Positions 49,739 through 60,191 of a DNA stretch of 64,000 nt are shown here, piece after piece. Positions within the stretch are counted from its first letter, which is position 1; every line of letters begins with the position of its first letter. Source of the stretch: Acidobacteriota bacterium (GTDB lineage: Bacteria; Acidobacteriota; Terriglobia; Acidiferrales; UBA7541); assembly GCA_003223325.1 (NCBI GenBank), contig QHYS01000017.1, positions 1 through 64,000 of the forward strand. The letters run 5' to 3'. The position numbers and the translations under genes are program-made. The notes under the pieces were generated by a model. That model had not been told where the DNA came from and did not search any database. It saw only the letters and a program-made list of their open reading frames with translations.

Positions 49739-50814
49739 AGTACACTCCCCGTGCATTGATCGCCGAGCTCACCCATCGTTGTCCGCTGCATTGTGTTTAT
49801 TGTTCGAACCCGCTTGAGATGCAGCGTCGCTCGGAGGAGCTCTGCACTGCTGACTGGCTCTCGATCTTCCAACAAGCCGGCGAAATGGGCATCCTGCAAT
49901 TGCACCTGACAGGTGGAGAACCTTTATCGCGAGCCGATCTTACGGAACTGGTACGCGCGGGCCGCGAAGCGCAACTTTATTCGAATCTGATTACCTCCGG
50001 GGTGGGCCTCGACGAACGCCGGATGGACGAATTAATCGGCGCCGGTCTCGAGCACATCCAATTGAGCTTCCAGGATAGTGAAGAGGTGCCTGCAAACGAA
50101 TTCGCTGGCACTCGTAGCCACGCGCTCAAGCTGCGCATCGCGGGGATGATTCGCGAGCGTCGCGTCGCGTTCACGGTGAACATGGTCGTGCACAGGCGCA
50201 ACCTCGATCGGCTGAAGGAGATGATCGACTTTGCCGAGCAGACCGGAGCGCAACGGCTGGAAATTGCCAACGTGCAATATTATGGTTGGGCCTTCCGCAA
50301 CCGAGAGGCATTACTCCCCACGCGCCAACAACTGGAGCACTCTATTGAAGTTGTGGAGGCCGCTCGCGAGCGACTCAAGGGCAAACTGCGCATTGACTTC
50401 GTTTTTCCCGATTATTATGCAAAGTATCCCAAGCCCTGCATGAACGGCTGGGGGCATCAGCAGATGCTCATTGATCCGGCGGGTCGTGTGCTGCCTTGCC
50501 ACGCGGCTATGGTTATCCCTGGGCTCGAGTTCCCGAACGCCCGCAAGCGCTCTTTGCACTGGATCTGGGAGGACTCGCCGGCGTTCAACCGCTTCCGGGA
50601 TGAGAGTTGGATGCCGGAACCATGCCGGAGCTGCGATCGCCGCACGCGCGACTTCGGTGGTTGCCGCTGCCAGGCTTTCCTGCTGGCTGGCGATGCCGCG
50701 GCAACCGACCCGGTTTGCACCCTCGCGCCGACGCATGCCGCAGTGGAAGAAATATTGCAGCGCGTCAATGGCGGCGCCGAGCGAAACTGGGTGTACCGCA
50801 TCGATCCAAGTTAA
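49735..50814 (+). CDS. pqqE: PqqA peptide cyclase PqqE (radical SAM)
   Basis: LIAELTHRCPLHCVYCSNPLEMQRR; HLTGGEPLSRADL; C-terminal SPASM-type Cys cluster CRSCDRRTRDFGGCRCQAF. Confidence 0.97.
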   Translation: MKYTPRALIAELTHRCPLHCVYCSNPLEMQRRSEELCTADWLSIFQQAGEMGILQLHLTGGEPLSRADLTELVRAGREAQLYSNLITSGVGLDERRMDELIGAGLEHIQLSFQDSEEVPANEFAGTRSHALKLRIAGMIRERRVAFTVNMVVHRRNLDRLKEMIDFAEQTGAQRLEIANVQYYGWAFRNREALLPTRQQLEHSIEVVEAARERLKGKLRIDFVFPDYYAKYPKPCMNGWGHQQMLIDPAGRVLPCHAAMVIPGLEFPNARKRSLHWIWEDSPAFNRFRDESWMPEPCRSCDRRTRDFGGCRCQAFLLAGDAAATDPVCTLAPTHAAVEEILQRVNGGAERNWVYRIDPS

Positions 50815-50856
50815 TCAATTTCACATCGATCGGCGCGAGAGCGCGGAATCGACAAC

Positions 50857-51378
50857 TTATTTTCCGATTGGCACCAGGGCCGCCCCGGCGGGTCTCCACT
50901 TGCCATTTTCCTTTTCGAACATCCGCAAAACGCGGACTTCAATCTCGCTGATCTTGCCGTCTGCACTTTGGCGTTTGAGACGTGTATGATCGGTGGCCAG
51001 CGCAAAACTCTCGTAGACGGCCATTAGTTTGAAATCGTCCGGGTAAGGCCCCACTCCCGGAGAGGGATGCGCGGCGCGCTGCGCGGCAATCATCTGCGCT
51101 TTGCTCTGAACCTGGCCTTCCGGCGAAATCTCGAAAAATTGGTTCGTCCAGTACTGATTGCGGAATTCGATACACTCTTTGTAGTCCTTGTGATAAGGAC
51201 CGGCGCCGGAGCTGCACAGCCACTGTTGGTCGGCGTCCCACAGCTCCTTCTCTAAGGTTGCTCGATCTTCACCCTTGCTGACCGAGGCCTTTTTGGCGGG
51301 TTCCTGGCCGCCGGCGAGAGATGAAATCGCCAGAAGGATGGCCACGAACAAGCCGCGCGTAGCAAAAGTAATTTTCAT
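50857..51378 (-). CDS. Exported SnoaL/DUF4440-like protein
   Basis: Signal peptide MKITFATRGLFVAILLAISSLAGG; NTF2-like architecture ending RMFEKENGKWRPAGAALVPI. Confidence 0.7.
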   Translation of the reverse strand: MKITFATRGLFVAILLAISSLAGGQEPAKKASVSKGEDRATLEKELWDADQQWLCSSGAGPYHKDYKECIEFRNQYWTNQFFEISPEGQVQSKAQMIAAQRAAHPSPGVGPYPDDFKLMAVYESFALATDHTRLKRQSADGKISEIEVRVLRMFEKENGKWRPAGAALVPIGK

Positions 51379-51568
51379 GGAAGCCTCCTTGAGTGGCGCA
51401 CCACTACTACACGCAAAATGCGGTTCGAAACTGCCGGGCTTAAAGCCCAGCGCTGCACACTGATCATGGAAGTCCGCATTACACTTCGACGACGGCAGAA
51501 ATGTGGCGCCGCCCTTCAGGACGGCATCTGTACATGCCGCAACAATCGCATCGGACACCCTGTGCTCA

Positions 51569-52459
51569 TTATTTTGTCTGACTGCCGACGACTTTGTTGT
51601 ATTCGGCGGTCTCGGCGGGCGAACAGATCATTTCGCGAACATCGAAATCGTCCGCGAGCAAGTGAAATGGGAATTTGTCCATCGCGACCCAAGGCTTTGT
51701 GTACATTTTCGGATCGTCAATCGTCACGGTGAGCTCCAGGTGATCATGGTCCACCCGATGAAAACGTTCCTCCACCAGAAGATCGCTGCTATGGGGACGC
51801 CCCGCCTTGTCCACCCACGTCCGTTCGTCCGTTCCCATGGTCTGCACCACCAGAGTCGTGTCGTCCACCCACTTGCCGACGGAGTACCCGAACCACCGTG
51901 GCTCGGGATCCTTCGGAAATTCCCGCCCGTCCGTCCAGATCACGCGCCAGATCTTGTCGAATTCGTATAGCATCACAATCTTAGACGGCGTTTGCAGAAT
52001 CTGCGTCTCGCGGAGTTCGTAAAGATCTTCCCGTGGCATCCCTTGAGGGTTGCAGAAGAAAACCGGATCGCCGATATCCGCGGGCAGCACTTCTCTGTTT
52101 CCGTTTCCTGGCTTGGTCCGGCTCAAGAGCTCGAAACCCAGCGGCGTATAAGGAGGCTCGTGCTTGCCATCGGCCGGCATGGACTTCGAGCCTGTTCCTT
52201 GAATTCCGTCGCTTGGCCCGTTGGCCGGTTCCCAGGTTCCGGAAATGTCGTGGCGCGGTGCCGGCCCTAGCGTCTGATTTTTGATGGAACTCACCTGCCG
52301 GTTCCAGCCATCGGGAACGTGAACGGCTGCTTGCGCCTGCGACTGTGTCGTCGGCGTCGCCTGGGACTGCACAAGCAGCGAGCCAACCAACGATCCAACC
52401 ATCGAGAAGGTCGAGGCCACCAGAGCTGCACTAATCCAGCCCACCATTCGTTTTGACAT
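51569..52459 (-). CDS. Exported hypothetical protein, paralogue of 55903..56967
   Basis: Shared ...RHDISGTWEPANG...GIQGxG..., ILQTP-x-IVMLYEF, W-x-IWTDGRE-P-DPEPRWFGYSVGKW. Confidence 0.8.
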   Translation of the reverse strand: MSKRMVGWISAALVASTFSMVGSLVGSLLVQSQATPTTQSQAQAAVHVPDGWNRQVSSIKNQTLGPAPRHDISGTWEPANGPSDGIQGTGSKSMPADGKHEPPYTPLGFELLSRTKPGNGNREVLPADIGDPVFFCNPQGMPREDLYELRETQILQTPSKIVMLYEFDKIWRVIWTDGREFPKDPEPRWFGYSVGKWVDDTTLVVQTMGTDERTWVDKAGRPHSSDLLVEERFHRVDHDHLELTVTIDDPKMYTKPWVAMDKFPFHLLADDFDVREMICSPAETAEYNKVVGSQTK

Positions 52460-52750
52460 ATCACTCCTTTCGCCCGCGGCAGTGAACGAGCCCGACTCGC
52501 GCCAAAGACTCTTAGAATCGTCGGCTACGGCGCGCCGCCGCCATGCTGCAGCTAGTGCTCTTCGCTTTGCTGGACAATAGGCAAACATATTTTGAGGATT
52601 GAGGCAATCGCAATCAATTGGCCCTCATGCCTGGTCTTCAATCGGCTGTCAGCTCGGGCGTCTCCGCGGAATCGTGTAAAACCGATTGACCCGAGTCCTT
52701 GGACACCACATAATCCGGCGGCATAGGACTTGCGAATTCGAGGAGGTTCC

Positions 52751-53881
52751 GTGGGAGAGAGATTGACACGGCGTGAAGTGGTGAAGCGCGCTGCTTGGCT
52801 TGGTGCTGGCGCGGTGTTGGCGGGAACCGGGAGGCTGGACGCCCTTCTGGGGCAAGCGGGCCAACGTTTGGATGAATCCTCCAGTCGGATTGGGTGGCCG
52901 GCGGTAACGCCGCTTCCCCCGCTGGACGATCATTACCCGCTGATGCCGACGTGGAAAACTGAGCTGCGGCAACTCGCGCCGAATGTCTACGTGTACCAGC
53001 AGCAGGGAGGCACTGGTCTTCCCAACGCCGGAATCTCTAACGCTGGTCTATTCGTCGGTGAAGATTGGTCAGTGGCCCTGGATGCTCTGGGATTTCCGCT
53101 GCAGACCAAAGCGTTCCTTGCAGCAGCCAAGAAGGCCACGGGCGGCAAGCCGATCGCGCAACTGATTAACACGCATCACCACGGCGACCACGTAGCCGGA
53201 AACCAATTCTTCCTGCCGGCGCAAATTCTGGGCCATCCATACTGCCGTCAAGAAGTCTTGAGGGCTGTGCCCACAACCCCAAGGTCGTGGCCGAAACAAG
53301 AGGGCATAGCCGACGGCACCGAGGTGCGCAAGCTGACGCCGCCAAGCGTCACCTTTGAAGACAACCTGATCTTCAACGTCGGCGGCAACGTCGTCGAATT
53401 CCACTTTGCGGGGCCCGCTCATACCTGGGGAGACATCATCGCCTTTTTGCCGCGGCATAAAATTCTTTTCGCCGGTGACTTGGCCTTTTTCCATCTGGTG
53501 CCCTACGCCCATAACGGCCACGTCACGAAGTGGTTGGAGGCAATCGATAAAATCATGAAGATGGACGTGGACACCATCATCCCGGGCCACGGGCCCGTTG
53601 GCGGAAAGAAAGACCTGGCAGAGATGGCCGAATATTTTCGCGTCTTGAAGGTCGAGACCAAAAAGCGCTACGACGCTCACATGAGTGCTGGCCAAGCCGC
53701 GGCGGATATCAAGATGGGCAAGTTCGACAACTGGATGGGCCCGGAACGAATCGTGATGAACACCGTCCGTCTGTATGACGAATTCAAGGGCACGCTTACG
53801 CCGGATATTGATATGGCCGGCACCAAGAGCGCGATCGAGGAGTACAACTCGATTAAAGCCGGCGGAAAGAAGTCAGCTTGA
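52751..53881 (+). CDS. MBL-fold metallo-hydrolase with Tat-type signal
   Basis: VGERLTRREVVKRAAWLGAGAVLAG; INTHHHGDHVAGNQFF; AGDLAFFH; IIPGHGPVGGKKDL. Confidence 0.9.
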   Translation: MGERLTRREVVKRAAWLGAGAVLAGTGRLDALLGQAGQRLDESSSRIGWPAVTPLPPLDDHYPLMPTWKTELRQLAPNVYVYQQQGGTGLPNAGISNAGLFVGEDWSVALDALGFPLQTKAFLAAAKKATGGKPIAQLINTHHHGDHVAGNQFFLPAQILGHPYCRQEVLRAVPTTPRSWPKQEGIADGTEVRKLTPPSVTFEDNLIFNVGGNVVEFHFAGPAHTWGDIIAFLPRHKILFAGDLAFFHLVPYAHNGHVTKWLEAIDKIMKMDVDTIIPGHGPVGGKKDLAEMAEYFRVLKVETKKRYDAHMSAGQAAADIKMGKFDNWMGPERIVMNTVRLYDEFKGTLTPDIDMAGTKSAIEEYNSIKAGGKKSA

Positions 53882-53914
53882 GCAGCTTTCGTTTTGGAAC
53901 GGAAGGAGGCATCG

Positions 53915-54376
53915 GTGGAGACGATCATTTCCAATCTCGTGACAAGGTTCGAGAGGGGCGCACTCACGCGCCGGGAATTGATTCGCGGGTTGGCCATGCT
54001 GGCTGGCGGAAGCGGAATGGCCGCTGGACTTCAAGAGACCGGCTTCAAAGGTGCGAAAATCGATCACATCAGTATTCAAGTCACCAATTTGCAGCGTTCG
54101 ATCGAGTTTTATGAAAAGCTGTTCGGTTTCTCTGTGGTGAGCCAAGATAAAAGCAATGAAATTGTGCGTTTGGGGATCACCAAGACTCTCATTTCGCTCC
54201 ACCACAAGAATCCGACCGGTATCGTGGATCACTTTGCGATCGGGGTGGACCACTTCGACAAGGAATCGGTAACGCGCGATTTGAAGCTGCGCGGCGCAAC
54301 TCCGGAAGAAAATATCGACGCCGGTTTTCACATCAAGGATCCGGAAGGGCTTAGCGTGCAGATTGTTCAGGCTTGA
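53915..54376 (+). CDS. VOC family protein
   Basis: FERGALTRRELIRGLAMLAGGSGMAAG then KIDHISIQVTNLQRSIEFYEKLFGF; GTG start after GGAGG. Confidence 0.8.
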   Translation: METIISNLVTRFERGALTRRELIRGLAMLAGGSGMAAGLQETGFKGAKIDHISIQVTNLQRSIEFYEKLFGFSVVSQDKSNEIVRLGITKTLISLHHKNPTGIVDHFAIGVDHFDKESVTRDLKLRGATPEENIDAGFHIKDPEGLSVQIVQA

Positions 54377-54435
54377 GTAACCGGCTGAGTCCCTGAGCCC
54401 GCTGATGAGAAAAGCGAAGTGGGAGACAGGAATCC

Positions 54436-55342
54436 ATGCCACACAATAAGGTGCGCTACTCTGGCATTGCGTCGGCACTGCTGATGTTCATTGCTGCGTT
54501 GCTCATAGCGAGCGTCGTGGCGGGCCAGCGGGCCGATGCCAAACTCCCGGCGCAAGCCCAACGTCAGGCGCCCGCATCGCTGAGGCTGTACGTCTTCGAC
54601 TGCGGTAAATTGAAGATTAGCGATACCAGTGTGTACGGGTTCGCGCCAAGCGATCTCTGTGCCTTGCTTTCTGGTGGCGCATCCGAAGGGGACGCTCATG
54701 TGGGACACCGGCGTCTTGGCGGACAAGATGCTGGCGTCCGGTGGGAGCGTAACGGGGGGTAACCCTGGGAGCTCGGCGATGGCCACCGTGACGAAGCCCT
54801 TAAAGGCGCAGTTGGCCGAGGTTGGATACGCGCCGCAGGATATTACGTACCTGGCACTCTCGCACTGCCATTGGGATCACACCGCAAACGCGAACGATTT
54901 CGCCAGCGCCACGTGGCTCGTGCGGCAGGAAGAGCGCGATGCCATGTTCACGCAGCCGCCGGCTTTTGCGCGCTGCCTTACACCGGAAACTTTCGGCGCG
55001 CTGAAGAACAGCAAGACGGTAATCCTCAAGACTGACGAATACGACGTCTTTGGCGACGGGGCCGTGATCATCAAATCGGCTGCCGGGCACACGCCCGGCC
55101 ACCAGGTTCTTTTTCTGAAATTGCGCAAAGCGGGCCCCGTATTGCTCTCGGGCGATCTGTATCATTATCCAGAAGAACGCGCCCAGCACCGCGTTCCAAA
55201 GACCGATTTCAACCGCGATCAAACCGCTGCTAGCAGAGCTGCGATCGAGGCTTTCTTGAAGAAAACGGGCGCGCAGCTTTGGATTCAGCACGATTTCACG
55301 GCCAATGCGAAACTCAAAAAGGCCCCCGCTTACTACGATTAG
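54436..55342 (+). pseudogene. MBL-fold hydrolase (AHL-lactonase-like) with single-nucleotide frameshift near 54660
   Basis: Frame 1: signal peptide...LRLYVFDCGKLKISDTSVYGF. Frame 2: VPCFLVAHPKGTLMWDTGVLADKM...LALSHCHWDHTANAN...AAGHTPGHQVLFLKL. Confidence 0.8.
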
Positions 55343-55404
55343 CTTTGTCAATTGAATGAGACATTAGTTATCGAGATAGATGTTCGCCGATTGGAGGCAT
55401 CGCA

Positions 55405-55824
55405 ATGAGACATAGGGTTATCGCAATTTTCGCTGTGGCTACAGGCCTTCTAGTGGTTTGTGTTTCCCTGTTCGCGCACCACGGTGCCGCGTCATTCGAC
55501 ACGACGAAAAAACTCACACTTAAGGGCAGCGTCGTGGAATGGTTTTGGGCCAATCCGCATTGCTTTTTGAGGTTTGACGTCAAAGATGAAAACGGCCAAA
55601 CCGTGCAGTGGGTCGTCGAGACTCAAAGTGGACCCAACATAGTCCCTCTCGGCTATACCAAGCAGACCTTTAAGCCTGGAGATGAAGTTACCGTCACTTT
55701 GACGCCAGTCAGAAATGGGAAGCCTCTCGGGCGTCTGTTGTCGGTCGTGCTCCTCAATGGTAAGAAGCTAGGCACGGGCGGCATCGTTTCTGGCTCCGGA
55801 TCCGGGTCGGACTATCCCCAATAA
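55405..55824 (+). CDS. DUF6152-like exported protein
   Basis: MRHRVIAIFAVATGLLVVCVSLFAHHGAASFDTTKKLTLKGSVVEWFWANPHCFLRFDVKDENG. Confidence 0.8.
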   Translation: MRHRVIAIFAVATGLLVVCVSLFAHHGAASFDTTKKLTLKGSVVEWFWANPHCFLRFDVKDENGQTVQWVVETQSGPNIVPLGYTKQTFKPGDEVTVTLTPVRNGKPLGRLLSVVLLNGKKLGTGGIVSGSGSGSDYPQ

Positions 55825-55941
55825 TGAGGAATTGGCTCCGGCCGAAAGCTTCACGTGCCGAAATCGGTGCGCAGAGTATTTTGAGAATGTTCGAACTAAG
55901 CCGTGGAATCCGAACCCATCGGAACGGGAGGGAACCTTTCG

Positions 55942-56967
55942 ATGCCAAAACGCCCTCTAATAGAAAATCATTTGACGGTTCCGCTGATTGCCCCTTTGAT
56001 TGGCCTGATTGCGGTTTTAACTTTTTCGCCTAGGGCGCGCGCTCAGGCTCGGCTGCCCGGAGCGGTCTACGATTTTGATCGCAAAGGCGAAAAACCCGGA
56101 CCAGCCCCAAAGCGCGACATCTCAGGAATTTGGGAACCCGCCAACGGGGTAGCCGGCGGAATCCAGGGGAAAGGTGCCGCTGCCATGGAATCGTGCAAGC
56201 GCGATAAACCCGGCGGGAAGTATACGGTCGATCCCAATGCGCCGGTCACCGACACGGGCTACGCCACACCCGATTGCTTGAAACCGGATGTTGAGCCCCC
56301 GTACACACCTCTAGGGCGCGAAACCCTCAAGGCCCATATCCCCGTCGAGGGGTATCGCATGGTTCCTGACGCGCTGACGAACGATCCCATCCTCAAATGT
56401 GATCCAGGGGGCTTCCCGCGAATGAATCTTCATAATTTTAGGACCAGCGAAATCCTGCAGACTCCCACTCACACCGTGATCTTGTATAAATTCCAGCACC
56501 GCTGGCGACAAATCTGGACCGATGGCCGCGAACTGCCAAACGATCCCCAGAATCCGGCATGGGGAAACAGCGCCGATGCCCTTCCTCCCGAACCACGCTG
56601 GTGGGGATACTCGGTGGGCAAGTGGGCCGATGACTACACGTTTGTCGTCCAGACGAACGGATTCTACGATGACAGAACCTGGCTCGATAACGCCGGCCTT
56701 CCGCAAAGTGACGCCATGCAGGTGGAAGAAACCTATCACCGCGTGGACGCCGACCATTTGGAGCTTTCCATCAAAATTACCGACCCGAAGATATACACGA
56801 AATCTTGGGTGGCTCTCGACAAACTCCGTTTGAGGTTGCAATCACCCCATCTCGAAATTCAAGAAATGGAGTGCTCCCCCTCAGACCAGGAACGCTGGAA
56901 TAAGTACTTCGGCAGCCAAACCGGCCCCACCGCCGCCCCCGCTACCGGCCCCGATAAGGCCAAGTAG
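55942..56967 (+). CDS. Exported hypothetical protein, paralogue of 51569..52459 (start could also be 55903)
   Basis: MPKRPLIENHLTVPLIAPLIGLIAVLTFSPRARAQ; RDISGIWEPANGVAGGIQGKG; EPRWWGYSVGKWADDYTFVVQTNGF. Confidence 0.75.
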   Translation: MPKRPLIENHLTVPLIAPLIGLIAVLTFSPRARAQARLPGAVYDFDRKGEKPGPAPKRDISGIWEPANGVAGGIQGKGAAAMESCKRDKPGGKYTVDPNAPVTDTGYATPDCLKPDVEPPYTPLGRETLKAHIPVEGYRMVPDALTNDPILKCDPGGFPRMNLHNFRTSEILQTPTHTVILYKFQHRWRQIWTDGRELPNDPQNPAWGNSADALPPEPRWWGYSVGKWADDYTFVVQTNGFYDDRTWLDNAGLPQSDAMQVEETYHRVDADHLELSIKITDPKIYTKSWVALDKLRLRLQSPHLEIQEMECSPSDQERWNKYFGSQTGPTAAPATGPDKAK

Positions 56968-57691
56968 CCTCGGCTATCTCCGGAACTCCGAACGCGCAAA
57001 CTGCCGGCTGGGGAATAGAGCGCCATCCTACATTCAATCGCCGCCCACTCGCGCCCCCCAAGCTCATCCCGACCCGAGGGCCGCAGCCCGAGCGATTTGC
57101 TGTTTGCGGTGCGTGCCAACACTGATATCCCCAGAATGTGCGGAATGAGCTGCGAAGGTATCCAGCGAATGTCTTTCGGAAACGTTGCGCCTCCCGGCGA
57201 TGATAAACTCGCCTCGGGTGCTAGCGATGGAAGAACCTGGAATGAACTTATGAATTCCCCATTTTGCGGAGCCTCTAACATCCGTCGTGTGGTAACGGAT
57301 TACACCGGCACTCTCTCCCTTGGAGGCAGGTTAAGCACTGGCGTCGAAGATCGCCTGCGAAGACTTAAGAACTCGTAGAAATAGATGTTATTTCGGCTGA
57401 TTCTTTCGGTACCGCCTCAGGGCAGCTCGCCTGTGTACCATTGCGACCACAAATATTGCCGCAGCGATCCCGGCATGACCGAGACAAGGTAATTCACGTC
57501 AAGAAAAACAATCCGTCACAAATGGCGGCGTTTGGTAACGGCAACAACGACGCATTAAACTGATGCTGAAAGCAGTTAAGGACGGCGCACGGACTCGCTA
57601 ATTGCGGTTGACATTGGAGAAGGGTGCTCGGTCCGGGTTGTGTCAAGCGTCAACATCTTCATCGTGGGCATTACAAACGCACTTGACCTGT

Positions 57692-57731
57692 AAAAAGAGG
57701 GGCGGGGGGAGGGCCCGGGAGGGCCCCCTCC
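57692..57731 (-). terminator. Putative Rho-independent terminator of the 57733..59403 gene
   Basis: Minus strand GGAGGGGGCCCTCCCGGGCCCTCCCCCC...TCTTTTT: GC-rich hairpin followed by a T-run directly after the stop codon. Confidence 0.55.
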
Positions 57732-57732
57732 T

Positions 57733-59403
57733 TCAGTTTGTCCGAGTGTTGGTGCTGCTCGTCTGGGCATTCAAGTATCGCTTAAAAAACGCTATCGCCC
57801 GCGGCCAGGAATCAAGGGTCGCTACGGCATTTTCACCCAGTGTCTGGTGCTCGAGGAACGCGTGAGTCACGTTGGGATAGATCTTGAACTCGAACGTCTT
57901 CCCGAGCCTCTGCATCTCAGGCGCGGCAGCGGCCACCTTGGGTGCCAATCCAGGGTCATCATCGCCGGCAAACGCGAGAACTGGAGCTTGTATTTTTGCC
58001 ATCGTAGCGAGGTCGGGAGGGGCGCCATAAAAGCTTACGGCAGCGTTGATCCCAGGTATCTCCGCCGCGCTTTCCCAAGCAAAGCCGCCGCCGTTGCAGA
58101 AGCCGGTGATGCCGCTCTTGCCATTCGCCCGCGGCAGATTGAGCGCGTAGTCTCGCGCCGCCCTGAGAAGCCCTATTTTCTCGGGGACAGGGCGCGTCCC
58201 CAACGCCTTGGCCAGATCGTCGGGGTACTTGAACGAATCAAAATTGCCTCCGTTCGGGCCCAAACCGGAGGCCAGATCCGGCATGATGACAATGAAGCCT
58301 TGGAGCGCGAGTTTATCGGCAACGACGCGCATCCAGTCTGCTCCTTCACCTTTTCTTGGGGCCTCGCCGATGTCCATACCGGGTCCCGGATGGATGAGGA
58401 CTACCACCGCGGCCTTGTCGTTGCCGAGCGGTTGGAGGAGCCAAGAATGCAGCTTCACCGAACCCGCGGCAGTGCTCGCCGGGATATCGACCCACTCGCC
58501 ATGGCGAGGCGATTGATCTACCACTTTCTCGGGGCCGCCGAAATGACCCGGTACAATGTCGCTACGCTTGGCGATCTCTTGCTGGGCATCGCGCTGACGG
58601 GCCGCAGAAGCGGCGGCAGCGGCGTCATCTTTAACCGCAGGCAGCGTGGACTTCGCTTGCGGCGTTGCCTCCGGCTCCGCCAAGCTCGTTAGCAGGGCCA
58701 GGGTGTTGTGCCAGGCGTGCTCGGTCAGATCGAATTTGACCACACGCTGCTGCGTCAGGCTGCTTAGGGCGGCGTCGAGGCGGTTTTCGCTCCAGTTAAA
58801 ATCAAGCATCGCACTCTTGCCGTTGGAGCCTGGCAGGCTTACGAAATAGTCACGCACGGCTTTCGTCCGGCGCTCGGTCTCACCTTCGCCCAAGCGGGCG
58901 AGCGCCGTCGCGATAGCTTCATGGGTGGCGAACGAGTCAGTACCGCCGCCGTTCGGCCCCAAGCCCGAAAGGAGGTCAGGAACGACTGTGATGTAACCCT
59001 CATTCACAACCTCAGTGCCGACCGCGCGTACCCAGTCACTCAGCCCTTGATTGCGCGCCGTGACTACTGCGACCGGTGCCGTGTCGCCCAAGTCCGGATA
59101 AATGACAAAGACTCGGATCTTGACTGAGCCCATCGGCACTTCCAGCCATTGCGGGTGATGGTGCGGCAACGACGCATTCAGCACGATTTTCGCCGTGTCC
59201 TCGGACGGCAAGCCCAAGGGCATTGCCCTAGTCGAAAACCTGCCCGCGAATGTGCCTCCCGTAGCTGAAACGCTCACCGTCTTCTCAACGGCCAGGGCGG
59301 CCTGAACACCGCGTCCCGGCACAAACCGATCACCCGTGGCGAGCAAAAACGCGGACACAACGATCGCTACTGCGCCAACCTTTGATATCCGACCAGTCTT
59401 CAT
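57733..59403 (-). CDS. Exported protein with two tandem dienelactone-hydrolase-like domains
   Basis: Signal peptide MKTGRISKVGAVAIVVSAFLLATG; repeated PDL-SGLGPNGG---DSF modules; C-terminal GFCNGGGFAWESA and VTHAFLEH. Confidence 0.85.
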   Translation of the reverse strand: MKTGRISKVGAVAIVVSAFLLATGDRFVPGRGVQAALAVEKTVSVSATGGTFAGRFSTRAMPLGLPSEDTAKIVLNASLPHHHPQWLEVPMGSVKIRVFVIYPDLGDTAPVAVVTARNQGLSDWVRAVGTEVVNEGYITVVPDLLSGLGPNGGGTDSFATHEAIATALARLGEGETERRTKAVRDYFVSLPGSNGKSAMLDFNWSENRLDAALSSLTQQRVVKFDLTEHAWHNTLALLTSLAEPEATPQAKSTLPAVKDDAAAAASAARQRDAQQEIAKRSDIVPGHFGGPEKVVDQSPRHGEWVDIPASTAAGSVKLHSWLLQPLGNDKAAVVVLIHPGPGMDIGEAPRKGEGADWMRVVADKLALQGFIVIMPDLASGLGPNGGNFDSFKYPDDLAKALGTRPVPEKIGLLRAARDYALNLPRANGKSGITGFCNGGGFAWESAAEIPGINAAVSFYGAPPDLATMAKIQAPVLAFAGDDDPGLAPKVAAAAPEMQRLGKTFEFKIYPNVTHAFLEHQTLGENAVATLDSWPRAIAFFKRYLNAQTSSTNTRTN

Positions 59404-60191
59404 CGCCCATCTCCTTTGGGTCCGTGCCCGGCTCGAAATTTGCCTGGGATTTTCCATTTGTCCGGCCAGATGGCCTCTTATACACCCAAGGCCATTCCGA
59501 ATGAAGCGAAATGCCCTTCGTCGTGCCCGTGTTCGATTTCGGGAGACCGCCAAGTCTCTTCGCCGCGACAACAACTTCACGAGCTTAATCTCGTTCTCGC
59601 TGAAGGGAGCGGCAGTCCCCACGTGAAATCAATCCTGCATTCAAAGATCATCGTCGCATACGGCGCATAAAGAAAAAGGACGGCTGTCCCCCGGGACCGC
59701 TCCCGAGCGCGGTTGTCTCGTTAACCTGAGCGTATTCCTAGGTCAAACAGGACAAACATGCCCCAGGAGTTGGTTCTAGCTTGCCCAAAACCGATTGCCC
59801 GCGGCCATTACCCTTTGAGGCAACAGAGGGCAGAGGGAGCCGTACCGTTTCACGTCCGACCAGTTCACCTCGATGACCTAAGAGCCAGGTCAATAACGCA
59901 ATGTGGACCTGTGACACGATGCCAACGAAAAAATAAAATGCGGCAGCTCCGAGACGAGAGATTCATTTGAACGCGGGAGAATCGGGGCCAAGTTCCAATG
60001 CTCAGATTTTCGGAATAGGCTCCGCGTTGGTGAGGCCAGGTGTGCACAGAAAAGATTTCTGCTTGACACACTGAGGGATGCGTGGTGCAGTGGGCACCAT
60101 AAGCGGTATCTAGTGGTCCGTTTCAAAGGAAAATCGACGCGGCCGGAAAGTTAAGCATTTCGCTGAGGAGTTTCGGCAAGGAGGTATCGAG

